The position numbers and the translations under genes are program-made. From positions 496,001 to 560,000 of the forward strand of contig CAVQCO010000007.1 in the NCBI GenBank assembly GCA_963711065.1: a stretch of 64,000 bases of DNA, given 5' to 3'. Below the pieces are notes generated by a model. The model saw nothing but the letters and a program-made list of their open reading frames with translations. It ran no database searches and was not told the DNA's origin. Shown piece by piece: positions 43,516 through 52,465 of this stretch (within the stretch, counting starts at the first letter, position 1; each line of letters begins with the position of its first letter). This stretch comes from Bog-473 sp963711065 (GTDB taxonomy: Bacteria > Actinomycetota > Acidimicrobiia > Acidimicrobiales > RAAP-2).

Positions 43516-45090
43516 ATGACTGGGACCGGTGGTTTTGGCCGCAGACGGCGTGATCGGGTCGAATATCCTCCGCTCCCAGCCGAGCCGATCTCCAATGGTG
43601 AGTTCGTCCCCGCCGCGGCCGGACGGCGCGACCGGGCGAACAACGAACTGGTCCGAGGCCCCATCGACGAGTCCGCACAGCGGCGCGGCGTCGACCGCCG
43701 GCGATTCCTGCAGGGCGTCGGGGCGGTGGCTGCTTCGCTGGCCGCCTTTGAGCTGGCCGGCTGCTCATCAGCGGCGACCCGTGGCGGCCAGCCGACCCGT
43801 GGCGGCCAGGAGACCCATGGCAGCCAGGCGAGCGGTGGCGACCAGGCGACCCGTGGCGGCCAGCTGCCCAACGTCATTCTGTTCGGTGAAGGCGCCCATG
43901 GCCCGTATCAGGGCGGAATCGGTAACACTCCCTATACCGCGACCCAACTAGCTGAGATACGTTCGTACGGCTTCGGGTCGTTCACCATGCAGGCGGGACT
44001 TTTCGTCGGTCAGGCAGGGACGAGCAGTGGCCAACCGGGCTTCTTATGGTCAGCTAATCCCGTCTCAGGTAACGCGAGTTACGACCAGCAGTTCCTCTAC
44101 GGAAAGGCGGGGGAGCCAACGTCGGTCTCTACCATGGCACATGCCGTCGGGCTGAAGGTCTATTTGTACTTCTATCTTGCTGCAACTGCTCCAAGTGGAA
44201 TCGCGGCCGAAAACGTACCCCCCTGCGCGGGTAATTGGAGCAACGATACGGACTGGGCGGCGTGGAACACCTTGATGCGGGATGTCGGTGGGGCTATCGC
44301 CTGGATGGGCTTCGACGGTGTATTGCTGGACACCGAGGTTGAAGGTCAAAATTGGGCGTGGACGGGTCCGGGGGGTCTGTCCACTCAGGCTTTGACGAAC
44401 ACTCTCGTTGCGTCTCGGGCGCAGGCCTGGGTCGAAGCGTTCAACGAAGGCGCCGGGTTCGATGTCCCGATCTACACCTACCTGAGCCTGCCACAAGCGG
44501 CAGAGTTTCCCGGTTGCTATTGCCAGCACTACTGCGCATACCACGGCAACAACACGGACGTGGCTACGGCCATCAACAACTCGGTCTGGCCGGCCTTCGT
44601 GTACGGGATGGCTCAGGGCACCACTGCACCCATAGTCAACGGGGACAGCATCTTCTACGACTGGGCCAACGTCTGCGCGACCGTTGCCCCGTACGGGACC
44701 GGCGCTGCCACAGGGAGTGCCGCCACCACGTCCTGGGACAAAGCGCTCGACATGAACCTCAACGGCGGTGTGACGTATCAGGGCGTGACCTATCAGGGGT
44801 TCAACAATCAAAAGGTGAACCTGAGCGGCACCGAGACCCCACTCCCGTCCAACTGCTACCTCACCCCGATGCTGTGGCTTGCCGACAACGACGACAACTC
44901 GTTCAATGCGGCCACCACCCCGGCCAGCGGCATCTGGACGACCGCTCAGTGGGCTGCCGCCCGTCCGGCCGTTCTTGAGTATTGCCAGTACAACACCTAC
45001 TCGTTCTTCCAGGGCAAGACGTTTATCGACTATGCCGACAATACCTATGACGGTGCACCGGGCTACGACTACACGCCGGTGAAAGGCTGA
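43516..45090 (+). CDS. Tat-exported lipoprotein with possible TIM-barrel hydrolase-like domain (unknown)
   Basis: A 524-residue protein. A long charged n-region ends in the Tat motif RRRFLQG (residues 61-67), a hydrophobic stretch and lipobox ELAGC (Cys83). Next come five 6-residue repeats of TRGGQ type. The exported part begins LPNVILFGEGAHGPYQGGIGNTPYTATQLAEIRSYGFGSFTMQAG and contains GFDGVLLDTEVEG, reminiscent of barrel strands in glycoside hydrolases with an Asp/Glu pair. Rich in Trp, Asn and Tyr. No named family recognised. ATG 43516 used; GTG 43492 also possible; SD weak. Confidence 0.7.
   Translation: MTGTGGFGRRRRDRVEYPPLPAEPISNGEFVPAAAGRRDRANNELVRGPIDESAQRRGVDRRRFLQGVGAVAASLAAFELAGCSSAATRGGQPTRGGQETHGSQASGGDQATRGGQLPNVILFGEGAHGPYQGGIGNTPYTATQLAEIRSYGFGSFTMQAGLFVGQAGTSSGQPGFLWSANPVSGNASYDQQFLYGKAGEPTSVSTMAHAVGLKVYLYFYLAATAPSGIAAENVPPCAGNWSNDTDWAAWNTLMRDVGGAIAWMGFDGVLLDTEVEGQNWAWTGPGGLSTQALTNTLVASRAQAWVEAFNEGAGFDVPIYTYLSLPQAAEFPGCYCQHYCAYHGNNTDVATAINNSVWPAFVYGMAQGTTAPIVNGDSIFYDWANVCATVAPYGTGAATGSAATTSWDKALDMNLNGGVTYQGVTYQGFNNQKVNLSGTETPLPSNCYLTPMLWLADNDDNSFNAATTPASGIWTTAQWAAARPAVLEYCQYNTYSFFQGKTFIDYADNTYDGAPGYDYTPVKG
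43777..43866 (+). repeat. Five 18-bp coding tandem repeats
   Basis: Units encode TRGGQP, TRGGQE, THGSQA, SGGDQA and TRGGQL, directly after the lipobox of the Tat lipoprotein. ACCCGTGGCGGCCAG occurs exactly in three of them. A flexible tether from the membrane is the likely role. Confidence 0.85.
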
Positions 45091-45102
45091 GATGGCAATC
45101 GA

Positions 45103-45575
45103 GCACGTACAGGACTCGACGACCTCGACGACGCATACACGGGTGGCACGATCAATCTGACCTTCGGCGTGGCCCCGACCACGGGCAATCTGGTCGTGGT
45201 GATGATCGGCGGCTACAACAACGTGGGCCCAGGTTCGCGGCGGCGGCGCCCCAGGACACCGCCGCCTGCCGCAGGCGCTGACGGGGTCGGAGTTCATGTT
45301 CACCCACCACGTGATCCGGGGGTCCCTGGGCACAGAACGCACCCGAGACCACCGTTCTGTGGCCTCGATGCTGCCGGCCGGATGCACCGAGGTCACGCAG
45401 TTGGCGAGATCACGCAACTGGACTGCGTTCGACCGGGCGAAACAGGGAGTTCTCGTGTCTGGACTCGGGCGTCCACGACCTCGGTGTCGTCCGAGAGAAC
45501 ATCCTCGACGCGACGAACGATAACGAACCCAAAGACTGCCAGACATTAGTGGCGCTGAGCGCCGGGGTGGGCTGA
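45103..45575 (+). pseudogene. Possible remnant of a secreted beta-sandwich protein
   Basis: A frame with GGTINLTFGVAPTTGNLVVVMIGGYNN looks like the first strands of a bacterial adhesin or tail-type domain. It is soon broken; a later frame reads HDLGVVRENILDATNDN. No start with SD and no coherent full frame. The remaining bases to 45647 hold nothing else recognised. Confidence 0.35.
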
Positions 45576-45647
45576 CCTGACGACCTGAGAGGACGCGTCG
45601 GCGTCTTTGTCGAAATTGCAGGTCACAGGCAGGTTGCCCATGGAGAT

Positions 45648-45664
45648 TCACCCCCCAGGGGTGA
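45648..45664 (+). promoter_or_regulatory. Hairpin over the ribosome-binding site of the Wzz/BY-kinase-like gene
   Basis: TCACCCC (45648-45654), a 3-nt loop and GGGGTGA (45658-45664) form a 7-bp stem whose 3' arm contains the only SD-like bases (AGGGGTGA). It touches the first possible start, GTG 45665. Folding would hide the ribosome site. Confidence 0.45.
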
Positions 45665-47353
45665 GTGCCCATTGTTGGTCTTGGTGCAGCCGACGAGCAT
45701 GTGTCGGTGTCCGCCGGCGACGACGTAGTACGGCAGAAGGACGTGCGGGACTACGCCCGCATTCTTTGGCGACGCAAGTGGTACATCGTGCTCGCCGTCG
45801 TGATCGCCGTCGGCGGCCTGGTCGGCCAACACCGGCTCCAGCAGCGCCAATACAAGGCGACTGCCGCAGTCCTCACCCAGGCTCCGAGCTCGGGAGCCGT
45901 CGACCAGACGGTCATGGCGACCCAGATCGGCATCCTCGGGAGCAGCGCCGTAGAGGCACTCGTCGCAAAGCACATCGATGATCCCGGCACGGTCTCAGCG
46001 AACCAGGCGGGACTGAGTAGCATCATCGAGGTCAGTGCCACGTCGGCGTCGCCGACGCTGGCGGCCCGCCAGGCAAACGCCTGGGCCGCGGCCTACGTCG
46101 CCTACAGCCGATCGTTGGCCCAGAACCAGGCGCTCGGATCGACCGCTGAGATCCAGCGACAGATCCAATCCCTCCAGCAACAGATCGCCTCTCTCAACGC
46201 CGATATCGCCTTCGGGGGCCCGGCGAGCAACGCCGAAGCGACCAACGTTGCCCTCCGGAACGCGCTGCTCGGCCAACAAGTCGCCCTCCAGAGCCAGCTC
46301 CAACAGGCCCAACAACAAGCTGCGTCCGACACCGTGGTGCCGACCGTGGTGGCGCCCGCCAGCGTGCCTACTGTTCCGGTCGGCACCAGTGTTGTGCGAA
46401 CGGTAATCATCGGGCTCGGCGCGGGACTGCTGCTTGGGGTGCTGCTGGCCTTTCTCTTCGAGTACTTCGACGACTCCATTACCACCCGGGAGGATCTCGA
46501 GGCCGAGCTTTCGGGGCAGGCGGTCGTCATCGGTGCTATTCCCGAGCTCGCCCGACGGCGCAACGACGTCGCAGGCGTGGTTGCACGGGGCGATGTGAGA
46601 TCCTCGGCAGTCGACGCCTACCGTACCGTGCGGACGACGCTGCAATTCGTCGGGAAAGACGGCGAGGGCAACGTGGTACAGGTTGCCGCTCCTACCCGAG
46701 GTGAGGGCGCGACGACGACCGCCGCCAACTTGGCCGTTCTGATGGCTCGGGCGGGGAGGCGTGTGGTATTGGTCGACGCCGATTTGCGACACCCACGGCT
46801 CCATGAGCAGTTCGGCGTCGCGAACCGGGTCGGGCTGACATCATTGCTTATAGGAGATGCGGCGACAGTCGAAGCGCTCCAGCCGGTTCCCGAGCTCGAG
46901 TCGTTGGTGGTGATGCCCGTCGGGCCTCTCCCGCCGAACCCCTCGGAGCTCCTGACGTCGCTGCGATTCGGGGAGGTCATCGGCAGGTTACGCGACAGCG
47001 GTGTCACGGTGGTCATCGATAGTCCGCCCGTTCTGGAGGCGAGTGACGGGCTGGTCGTGGCCGCCGCGTCCAACGCTACGGTCTTGGTGACCTCGGCCCG
47101 CACAGGCAGCCAGAGGCGGCTGCGCAGGGCGCTGGCGCTGCTGGATGGGGCAGGTACTCCCTATGTGGGCGTCGTCCTCAACCGGTCGGGCAAGGAGGGA
47201 GTGGTGATCGAGTCCGCTCGCCGCAGGCCGAAGGACCAGCGTCGCACGGGCTGGCTCGCGTCGGACGTTCCTGATCCGGAACACCAGACGGGAGACGCGG
47301 ACCTGCTGCGCGAGAACAGAGCAAGAAGAATTGGTGTCGACGGCGTCCAGTAG
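45665..47353 (+). CDS. Wzz-type chain-length protein fused to a BY-kinase-like ATPase lacking the P-loop lysine
   Basis: A 562-residue membrane protein. A first TM (WYIVLAVVIAVGGLV) is followed by an extracytoplasmic coiled-coil-rich Wzz region with Gln-rich helices (about residues 60-225), a second TM (VIIGLGAGLLLGVLLAFLFEYF) and a cytoplasmic bacterial tyrosine kinase-like domain. That domain keeps Walker A' VLVDADLRHPR and Walker B VVIDSPPVLEASDG. Its Walker A reads APTRGEGATTTAAN, with Ala349 where Lys is needed for ATP binding. The C-terminus has no tyrosine cluster. It likely still sets chain length. Start uncertain: GTG 45665, 45701 or 45707. Confidence 0.85.
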   Translation: MPIVGLGAADEHVSVSAGDDVVRQKDVRDYARILWRRKWYIVLAVVIAVGGLVGQHRLQQRQYKATAAVLTQAPSSGAVDQTVMATQIGILGSSAVEALVAKHIDDPGTVSANQAGLSSIIEVSATSASPTLAARQANAWAAAYVAYSRSLAQNQALGSTAEIQRQIQSLQQQIASLNADIAFGGPASNAEATNVALRNALLGQQVALQSQLQQAQQQAASDTVVPTVVAPASVPTVPVGTSVVRTVIIGLGAGLLLGVLLAFLFEYFDDSITTREDLEAELSGQAVVIGAIPELARRRNDVAGVVARGDVRSSAVDAYRTVRTTLQFVGKDGEGNVVQVAAPTRGEGATTTAANLAVLMARAGRRVVLVDADLRHPRLHEQFGVANRVGLTSLLIGDAATVEALQPVPELESLVVMPVGPLPPNPSELLTSLRFGEVIGRLRDSGVTVVIDSPPVLEASDGLVVAAASNATVLVTSARTGSQRRLRRALALLDGAGTPYVGVVLNRSGKEGVVIESARRRPKDQRRTGWLASDVPDPEHQTGDADLLRENRARRIGVDGVQ

Positions 47354-47364
47354 CCGGGCGGTGA

Positions 47365-49065
47365 TTGCGGGCTACCCTCCCCGAAGTCACCGTTCAGTGC
47401 GGAACAGCTCGTCTGCCCAATCGGGCAGCACGCCGATGCGTTCGGACGGGACTGCGCGTGCCGGCCGAGACACGTGCCCTGCGAACCAAACCCAAGCCTG
47501 GCGCCCCGACTACGCACGACTTCCGCGCGTTCCTGGCCGAGGCTGCGCTCGGACAGAGTTTCGGTTTCCGGGCCATCGAGGTCGTGGCTGCGGGCCGTCC
47601 GGTGGTCGCCCGCCACGCCGGTTCCCTTCTCGATCTCCCGGGCGATGTTTCCGGGGCCGAAGTAGCCCTGGGCCTGTCTGGCGCCCTGGCCGAGGCCCTG
47701 TTCCGCCGCGCCCGCTACGAGGAACTGCGCCAATACCTGGGGCGTGGGACGGCTGCTCATGGGGTCGGGCAGTTCGCCCTCGAGCGGATGATCGGAGACA
47801 CCGTCGATCATTGCGCGCCGCCCGTGACTGATCCTGCCCCGTTCATCAGACCGGCGACCTTCGCTGACAGGGGGGAGCCCACTGGGCTGAGGGCCCATAA
47901 CCCATCGGGCGATGGTCGGATACGGGTGCTGCAGATCATCGCCCGCCTGAACGTCGGCGGCCCGGCGTTGATGGCGGCCGTCCTCAGTGATCTGCTCGAC
48001 ACCGGGCGCTTCGATCAGCGGATCGTGGCCGGCTCGATTGGAGAGGGGGAGGGCGACTACGTCTCGCTGCGTGCCCCCCATCTGGCGGTACTGAAAGTCC
48101 GCGGCCTGGGGCGGGCGCCTCGGCCGGCCGATGACCTCCGTGCGTTGATCGGCCTGATCGACGTCATTCGCCGGTTTCGCCCGCATATAGTCCATACGCA
48201 CACGGCCAAGGCCGGTGTGCTCGGCCGGTTGGCCGCATGGTCGTGCGGGGTCCCGGCGACGGTGCACAGTTTTCACGGGCATCTGCTTCATGGATACTTC
48301 TCACCCGTCGGCCGGACGGCGGTCGTCGGCGTCGAGCGGATGCTGGCGCGACCTACCAACCGGCTTGTCGCGGTGGGGGATCGGGTCAGGAGCGACCTCC
48401 TGGCAGCGGGGATCGGACGGGCCAACCAGTTCGTCGTGGTGCCACCGGGGACGCGGCTGGGTCCACTCCCGTCCCGATCTGCTGCAAGGATCCGGCTCGG
48501 TCTGCGCTCTGACTCGGTGGCGGTCACGCTCGTCGCCCGCCTCACTCCCATCAAGCGTCCCGAACGGTTCGTGCAACTGGCTGGCGCGCTCGCCGGAGTC
48601 CATCCCGATGTGCAGTTCGTCGTCGCCGGAGGTGGCGAGCTCCTCGACTCGCTACAGGATCTGGCGACGCGACTGCGGGCTCCGGTTCATTTCCTGGGGT
48701 GGATGTCAGACGTGGAGACGGTGTACGCCGCTTCAGACGTCGTGGTTCTCACCTCGGACAATGAGGGCATGCCGGTGTCGCTGATTGAAGCGGCGCTCGC
48801 GGGCCGACCCTGTGTCACCACGGATGTGGGGGGCGCCAGCGAGGTGGTGGCCAGCGGGACGACCGGAATTGTCACTGCGACTGACGTCGGCGCGCTCGCC
48901 GCCGCCGTTGGTCGGCTCCTCGATGACGAGGAGCTACGGCGGACGATGGGTGCGGCAGCCGCAGAGCGGGCACACCGGTTCTTCGGTGCCGAGCGGCTGG
49001 CGGATGACATCGCCGGCGTCTACGAAGAGCTGGCCGGCCGTGCGAGCGTTGTCGCGGCGTCATGA
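47365..49065 (+). CDS. Glycosyltransferase family 4 with a GT-remnant N-terminal extension
   Basis: A 566-residue ORF (TTG 47365). The real GT4 is the last 380 residues: RIRVLQIIARLNVGGPALMAAVLSDLL, PHIVHTHTAKAGVLGRLAA, VTLVARLTPIKRPERFVQLAGAL, VVLTSDNEGMPVSLIEAALAGRPCVTTDVGG. The first 190 residues include GQSFGFRAIEVVAAGRPVVARHAGSLLDL, which looks like the C-terminal donor-binding part of another GT4. So an old GT gene seems to have been truncated and fused in frame. ATG 47788 could be the true start. It follows the Wzz-like gene by 11 bases. Confidence 0.82.
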   Translation: MRATLPEVTVQCGTARLPNRAARRCVRTGLRVPAETRALRTKPKPGAPTTHDFRAFLAEAALGQSFGFRAIEVVAAGRPVVARHAGSLLDLPGDVSGAEVALGLSGALAEALFRRARYEELRQYLGRGTAAHGVGQFALERMIGDTVDHCAPPVTDPAPFIRPATFADRGEPTGLRAHNPSGDGRIRVLQIIARLNVGGPALMAAVLSDLLDTGRFDQRIVAGSIGEGEGDYVSLRAPHLAVLKVRGLGRAPRPADDLRALIGLIDVIRRFRPHIVHTHTAKAGVLGRLAAWSCGVPATVHSFHGHLLHGYFSPVGRTAVVGVERMLARPTNRLVAVGDRVRSDLLAAGIGRANQFVVVPPGTRLGPLPSRSAARIRLGLRSDSVAVTLVARLTPIKRPERFVQLAGALAGVHPDVQFVVAGGGELLDSLQDLATRLRAPVHFLGWMSDVETVYAASDVVVLTSDNEGMPVSLIEAALAGRPCVTTDVGGASEVVASGTTGIVTATDVGALAAAVGRLLDDEELRRTMGAAAAERAHRFFGAERLADDIAGVYEELAGRASVVAAS

Positions 49066-49274
49066 CTCGGCTGTTGCCATGAAGGGCGCCAGATGCTGGC
49101 CGCTTATCTCGGTCCGGTACGCAAACGGCAGTGCGCGACGCTTCTTGTTCGAAACCTGTCTCAAATCGGCTCAGGTGATGTCCCACCAGCCGAGCTCTCT
49201 TCCTCGCGATCCAGCGGCACGCCACTCGAAACCGTTTTCGGGGTGAAGACGGTGTTTGCTCCCCGCGTCCGGTG

Positions 49275-50807
49275 ATGATCCGCGTCGCAGGCGCCAGATC
49301 CTCGGGCCGCCCATGGCGTGGCCCGGCGGCGCGGACGCTGATCACAGTGGGGGCGGCGGCAATCGTCGCCGTGATCGCGGGGAAAGCGCCCGTCCGTTGG
49401 GCGCCGTTCCTCGTGCTGGCGGCTCCGCTCGTCGTTGTCATCTTGGTGCTGGTACGCAGGGTAGACCCCAAGTGGTTCCTCGCGGCCTTTGTTCTCTCGA
49501 CTTTCCTCGGCTGGTTTCAGTTCTCAACCTCGGTCGGGCGCGTCAACGTGCGCCTCACCGATCTTCCATACCTGCTGCTGGTCGGATCGCTGCTGTTCGT
49601 GAGCGGCCGCACCAGCGCGCAGAGGGCCGATGTCGGCCAGCGCCCACTCGCCGTGCTCCTCCTCGTGTTCGGTCTCTCACTGTTTCCGGTCCTCGTGGTC
49701 GATGCCCACGGATTCTTCAGTCCATTCGTAAGCTGGTCGCGACTCGTCGAAACCTTCAGCATCGTTTGGCTCATGCCTTATGTGATCAAACGCCCATCAG
49801 ATGCGCGCTTCGTCATGGGGACGGTCGCCGCAGCGTGCGCCATCGAGCTTGGGCGCGCCTTGATCGGCGAGCTGGCCAGTGGTCAGCTATCGGCCCGACT
49901 ACAGGGTGGAAACGGGCCGGACACCGAAGGCCTGTTGGCAGCGGTCCTGATCGTGACCGTGGTCTATGGCATGGTGCCAAAGTGGCCGTCAGCGCGGATC
50001 GCCTTGATCGGACTCGGGGTGCTCTCGCTCGTCTTGTCCAAATCGGTGGGCTCGATTGCCGCCGTGGGCCTAGTGCTCGCACTTGCACCGCCACCTCGCC
50101 GGGCTGCACATAGCCGGCGATCTGGATTGCTGAGGCCGATGAAGCTAGTCGTCGTGTTGACCATAGTCGTCGTTGTTGTCGTGGCCGTGCGTTCGGCAAA
50201 CGTGCCGGGGCAGAAGGGTTTCACTAACGGCAGCACAATGGCCCGCATCATTGCTGGGGCTGCCGGCGTCGACCTTTTCGCCCACCACCCGATATTCGGA
50301 GTCGGTTTCTCGCGGAGCGAACTCCCAGAAGTGTTGGCCGATCCGAGTGTCACCTCCGATCTTCACCGGGCGTTTCCCAACTCGCCCGCTGATCTGTTCC
50401 CCGATGTGTCGGAGTGTCTTATCGAGCATCAACTGACCGGTAATGGGGCGACTAGCTCATGTCAGGTGGGCAGCGTGCACAACGCCTATATCCAGGTGGC
50501 CGCCGAGGAGGGGGTGATCGGTCTGTTGACGCTCGTCGTGGCCGCCTTGATCATACGACGACGGATTCGCAGTCTGCGCGCGCATACCAGGGATCCCGTG
50601 ATTCTTGCCACCTCACGCTGGGCGGCCCTCGTGCTCATCGTCGTCCTCATCTGGTGGAACGACAACCCACTCTACGGAGGTCAGCCCGAGACCTTGTTGG
50701 CTGCGCTGGCCTTGGGCACACTCGCGGTGCCCTGGTCCTCCATGAGGGCCGACTCCGAGTCGAGTCTCGGCGAGGGCCGACCAATCAGACTGAGCGCGCT
50801 GAGTTAG
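49275..50807 (+). CDS. O-antigen polymerase/ligase (Wzy/WaaL-like) membrane protein
   Basis: A 510-residue protein with about 11 TM segments. The large external loop (GFTNGSTMARIIAGAAGVDLFAHHPIFGVGFSRSELPEV...GSVHNAYIQVAAEEGVIGLL) carries the ligase/polymerase pattern: R...w..g......pl.GvG, then H(N).yl...ae.GliG. It polymerises or ligates the repeat units made by the surrounding transferases. ATG 49275 or GTG 49272; no strong SD. The 209 bases before it hold nothing seen. Confidence 0.85.
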   Translation: MIRVAGARSSGRPWRGPAARTLITVGAAAIVAVIAGKAPVRWAPFLVLAAPLVVVILVLVRRVDPKWFLAAFVLSTFLGWFQFSTSVGRVNVRLTDLPYLLLVGSLLFVSGRTSAQRADVGQRPLAVLLLVFGLSLFPVLVVDAHGFFSPFVSWSRLVETFSIVWLMPYVIKRPSDARFVMGTVAAACAIELGRALIGELASGQLSARLQGGNGPDTEGLLAAVLIVTVVYGMVPKWPSARIALIGLGVLSLVLSKSVGSIAAVGLVLALAPPPRRAAHSRRSGLLRPMKLVVVLTIVVVVVVAVRSANVPGQKGFTNGSTMARIIAGAAGVDLFAHHPIFGVGFSRSELPEVLADPSVTSDLHRAFPNSPADLFPDVSECLIEHQLTGNGATSSCQVGSVHNAYIQVAAEEGVIGLLTLVVAALIIRRRIRSLRAHTRDPVILATSRWAALVLIVVLIWWNDNPLYGGQPETLLAALALGTLAVPWSSMRADSESSLGEGRPIRLSALS

Positions 50808-50984
50808 AGAGCAACTCACCGGGATGTGGCGCAGCGTTCGCAGCGCAGTTGAACCGAAAGATGCATCGCCGTCAATAATCTCGTTGCGGGAATCGTTTCC
50901 ACTGATCCTGAGTTCGCTGCAGTGATGAAGAAATGATGACTACGAATACAGTCAATGGACATATTCGCGCCACCGATCGATGCT

Positions 50985-51220
50985 AATGGGGGTCGACCAG
51001 CGTGCCCCTTGGTCGGGTAAGGCTGGTTCCGAGCCGCCAACAGGTGAGCACTGACGCATGCCGGGCCTTCGAGCCTTAGTCCTAGAACGTGCCCCTGTTG
51101 GTCGGTGAGGTTGCCGTGACGGCTGGTGGGATGTCGTGCTGCGAGCACTGATCCATTAGCAGGCTGCTGGCCACCTCGAGGCTCAGAGAAGCTGGTCCGA
51201 CGAGCGAAAGGTGGCAAGAG
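50985..51220 (+). ncRNA. Candidate IS110 5' non-coding end (possible bridge RNA)
   Basis: A non-coding stretch directly before the IS110 transposase. A motif CGTGCCCCT..TGGTCGG.T.AGG occurs twice (51001-51021 and 51088-51110). Small hairpins follow: GTGCT-GCG-AGCAC (51136-51148) and AGCAG-G-CTGCT (51158-51168). IS110-group elements are known to encode a bridge RNA in this position. Its boundaries here are a guess, and 50808-50984 shows no gene. Confidence 0.4.
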
Positions 51221-52445
51221 ATGATCTTTGTCGGCGTGGACTGGGCTGAGGCCCATCACGACGTGCACGTTGCGGATGAGGACGGCCGTCGGCTGTCCAA
51301 AGCCCGCCTGCCCGAAGGGGTGGAGGGGATCGCCTGCTTTCACGAGCTCGTCGGCTCTCACGTCGAGGACCCTGAAGAGGTGGTGATCGGCATCGAGACC
51401 GACCGGGGGCTCTTTGTCAGCGCTCTGGTCGCCGCCGGCTATCAGGTCTACGCGGTCAACCCGATGTCGACGTCGCGCTATCGGGACCGCCACTCGACGA
51501 GCGGCGCCAAGTCCGACGCCGGGGATGCCCAGGTGCTCTCCGACATGGTGCGCACTGACCGCCACCACCACCGGCTCGTGGCCGCCGACACCGACGAGGT
51601 CGAAGCTCTCAAGGTGCTGGCCCGGGCGCACCAGTCCATGGTGTGGTCCAAGGGCCGCCAGGCCAACATGTTGCGCTCGACGCTGCGCGAGTTCTACCCG
51701 GCTGCGCTCGTGGCCTTCGACGACCTGACCAGCGGCGATGCCCTCGAGGTGCTGCGCATCGCCCCGACACCGCCGCTCGGTGCATCCCTGTCACGTTCGA
51801 AGATAGCGGCCGCCCTGCGCCGCGGTGGTCGCCAACGAAGGGTCGATGAACGCGCCGCCGAGATCCAGGCTGCCCTGCGCTCCGAGCAGCTCGCCGCACC
51901 TCCCGCGGTGGCAGCGGCCATGGGCAGTTCTGTCGCGGCCAGCGTGGCCGTGCTCGCCGAGATGGTCGCCCAGATCGACCACCTGGCCGAGGGGCTCTCC
52001 GCAAATTTTGAGGCACACCCAGACGCCGAAGTGGTCCGTTCCCTGCCAGGACTCGGGACCATCCTCGGCGCCCGGGTGCTCGGCGAGTTCGGCGACGAGC
52101 CGAACCGCTACGCCAGCGCCAAGTCTCGCAAAAATTACTGCCGGCACGTCACCCATCACCCGGGCCTCGGGCACCAAAAAGACAGTCCTCGCCCGCCACG
52201 TCCGCAACCGTCGCCTGGCCGACGCCATCTACCTCTGGGCGTTCGCCTCCCTCAGCACCTCTGCGGGCGCCCGGGCCTACTACGACGCCCGACGGGCGGC
52301 CGGTGACGGACACCACCAGGCGCTCCGGGCCCTTGGCAATCGTCTCGTCGGCATCCTTCACGGTTGCCTCACCCACCAGGTCGCCTACGACGAATCAGTC
52401 GCCTGGGGATACCGCCCAGAGAACGAACACGCCCGGGCCGCTTGA
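51221..52445 (+). mobile_element. IS110-family transposase, one-base frameshift
   Basis: About 407 residues over two frames. The N-terminal DEDD domain is IFVGVDWAEAHHDVHV...IGIETDRGLF and SGAKSDAGDAQVLSDMVRTD; the C-terminal transposase_20 part has VVRSLPGLGTILGARVLGEFGD. Near 52134 (CGCAAAAATTACTGCC) one extra base separates RKNY from AGTSPITRASGTKKTVLARH and the Cys/Trp-rich end AIYLWAFASL. No terminal inverted repeats are expected for this family. The start follows CGAAAGGTGGCAAGAG. It lies between the polymerase and a leftward GT, with the right end probably within about 25 bases of the stop. Confidence 0.85.
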
Positions 52446-52465
52446 CATTTCAAACCGTGGGATGT

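Noticed and set aside
43777..43866. Short tandem repeat as a CRISPR array
   Set aside because: Units are 18 bp with no spacers, lie in frame and encode a repeated hexapeptide.
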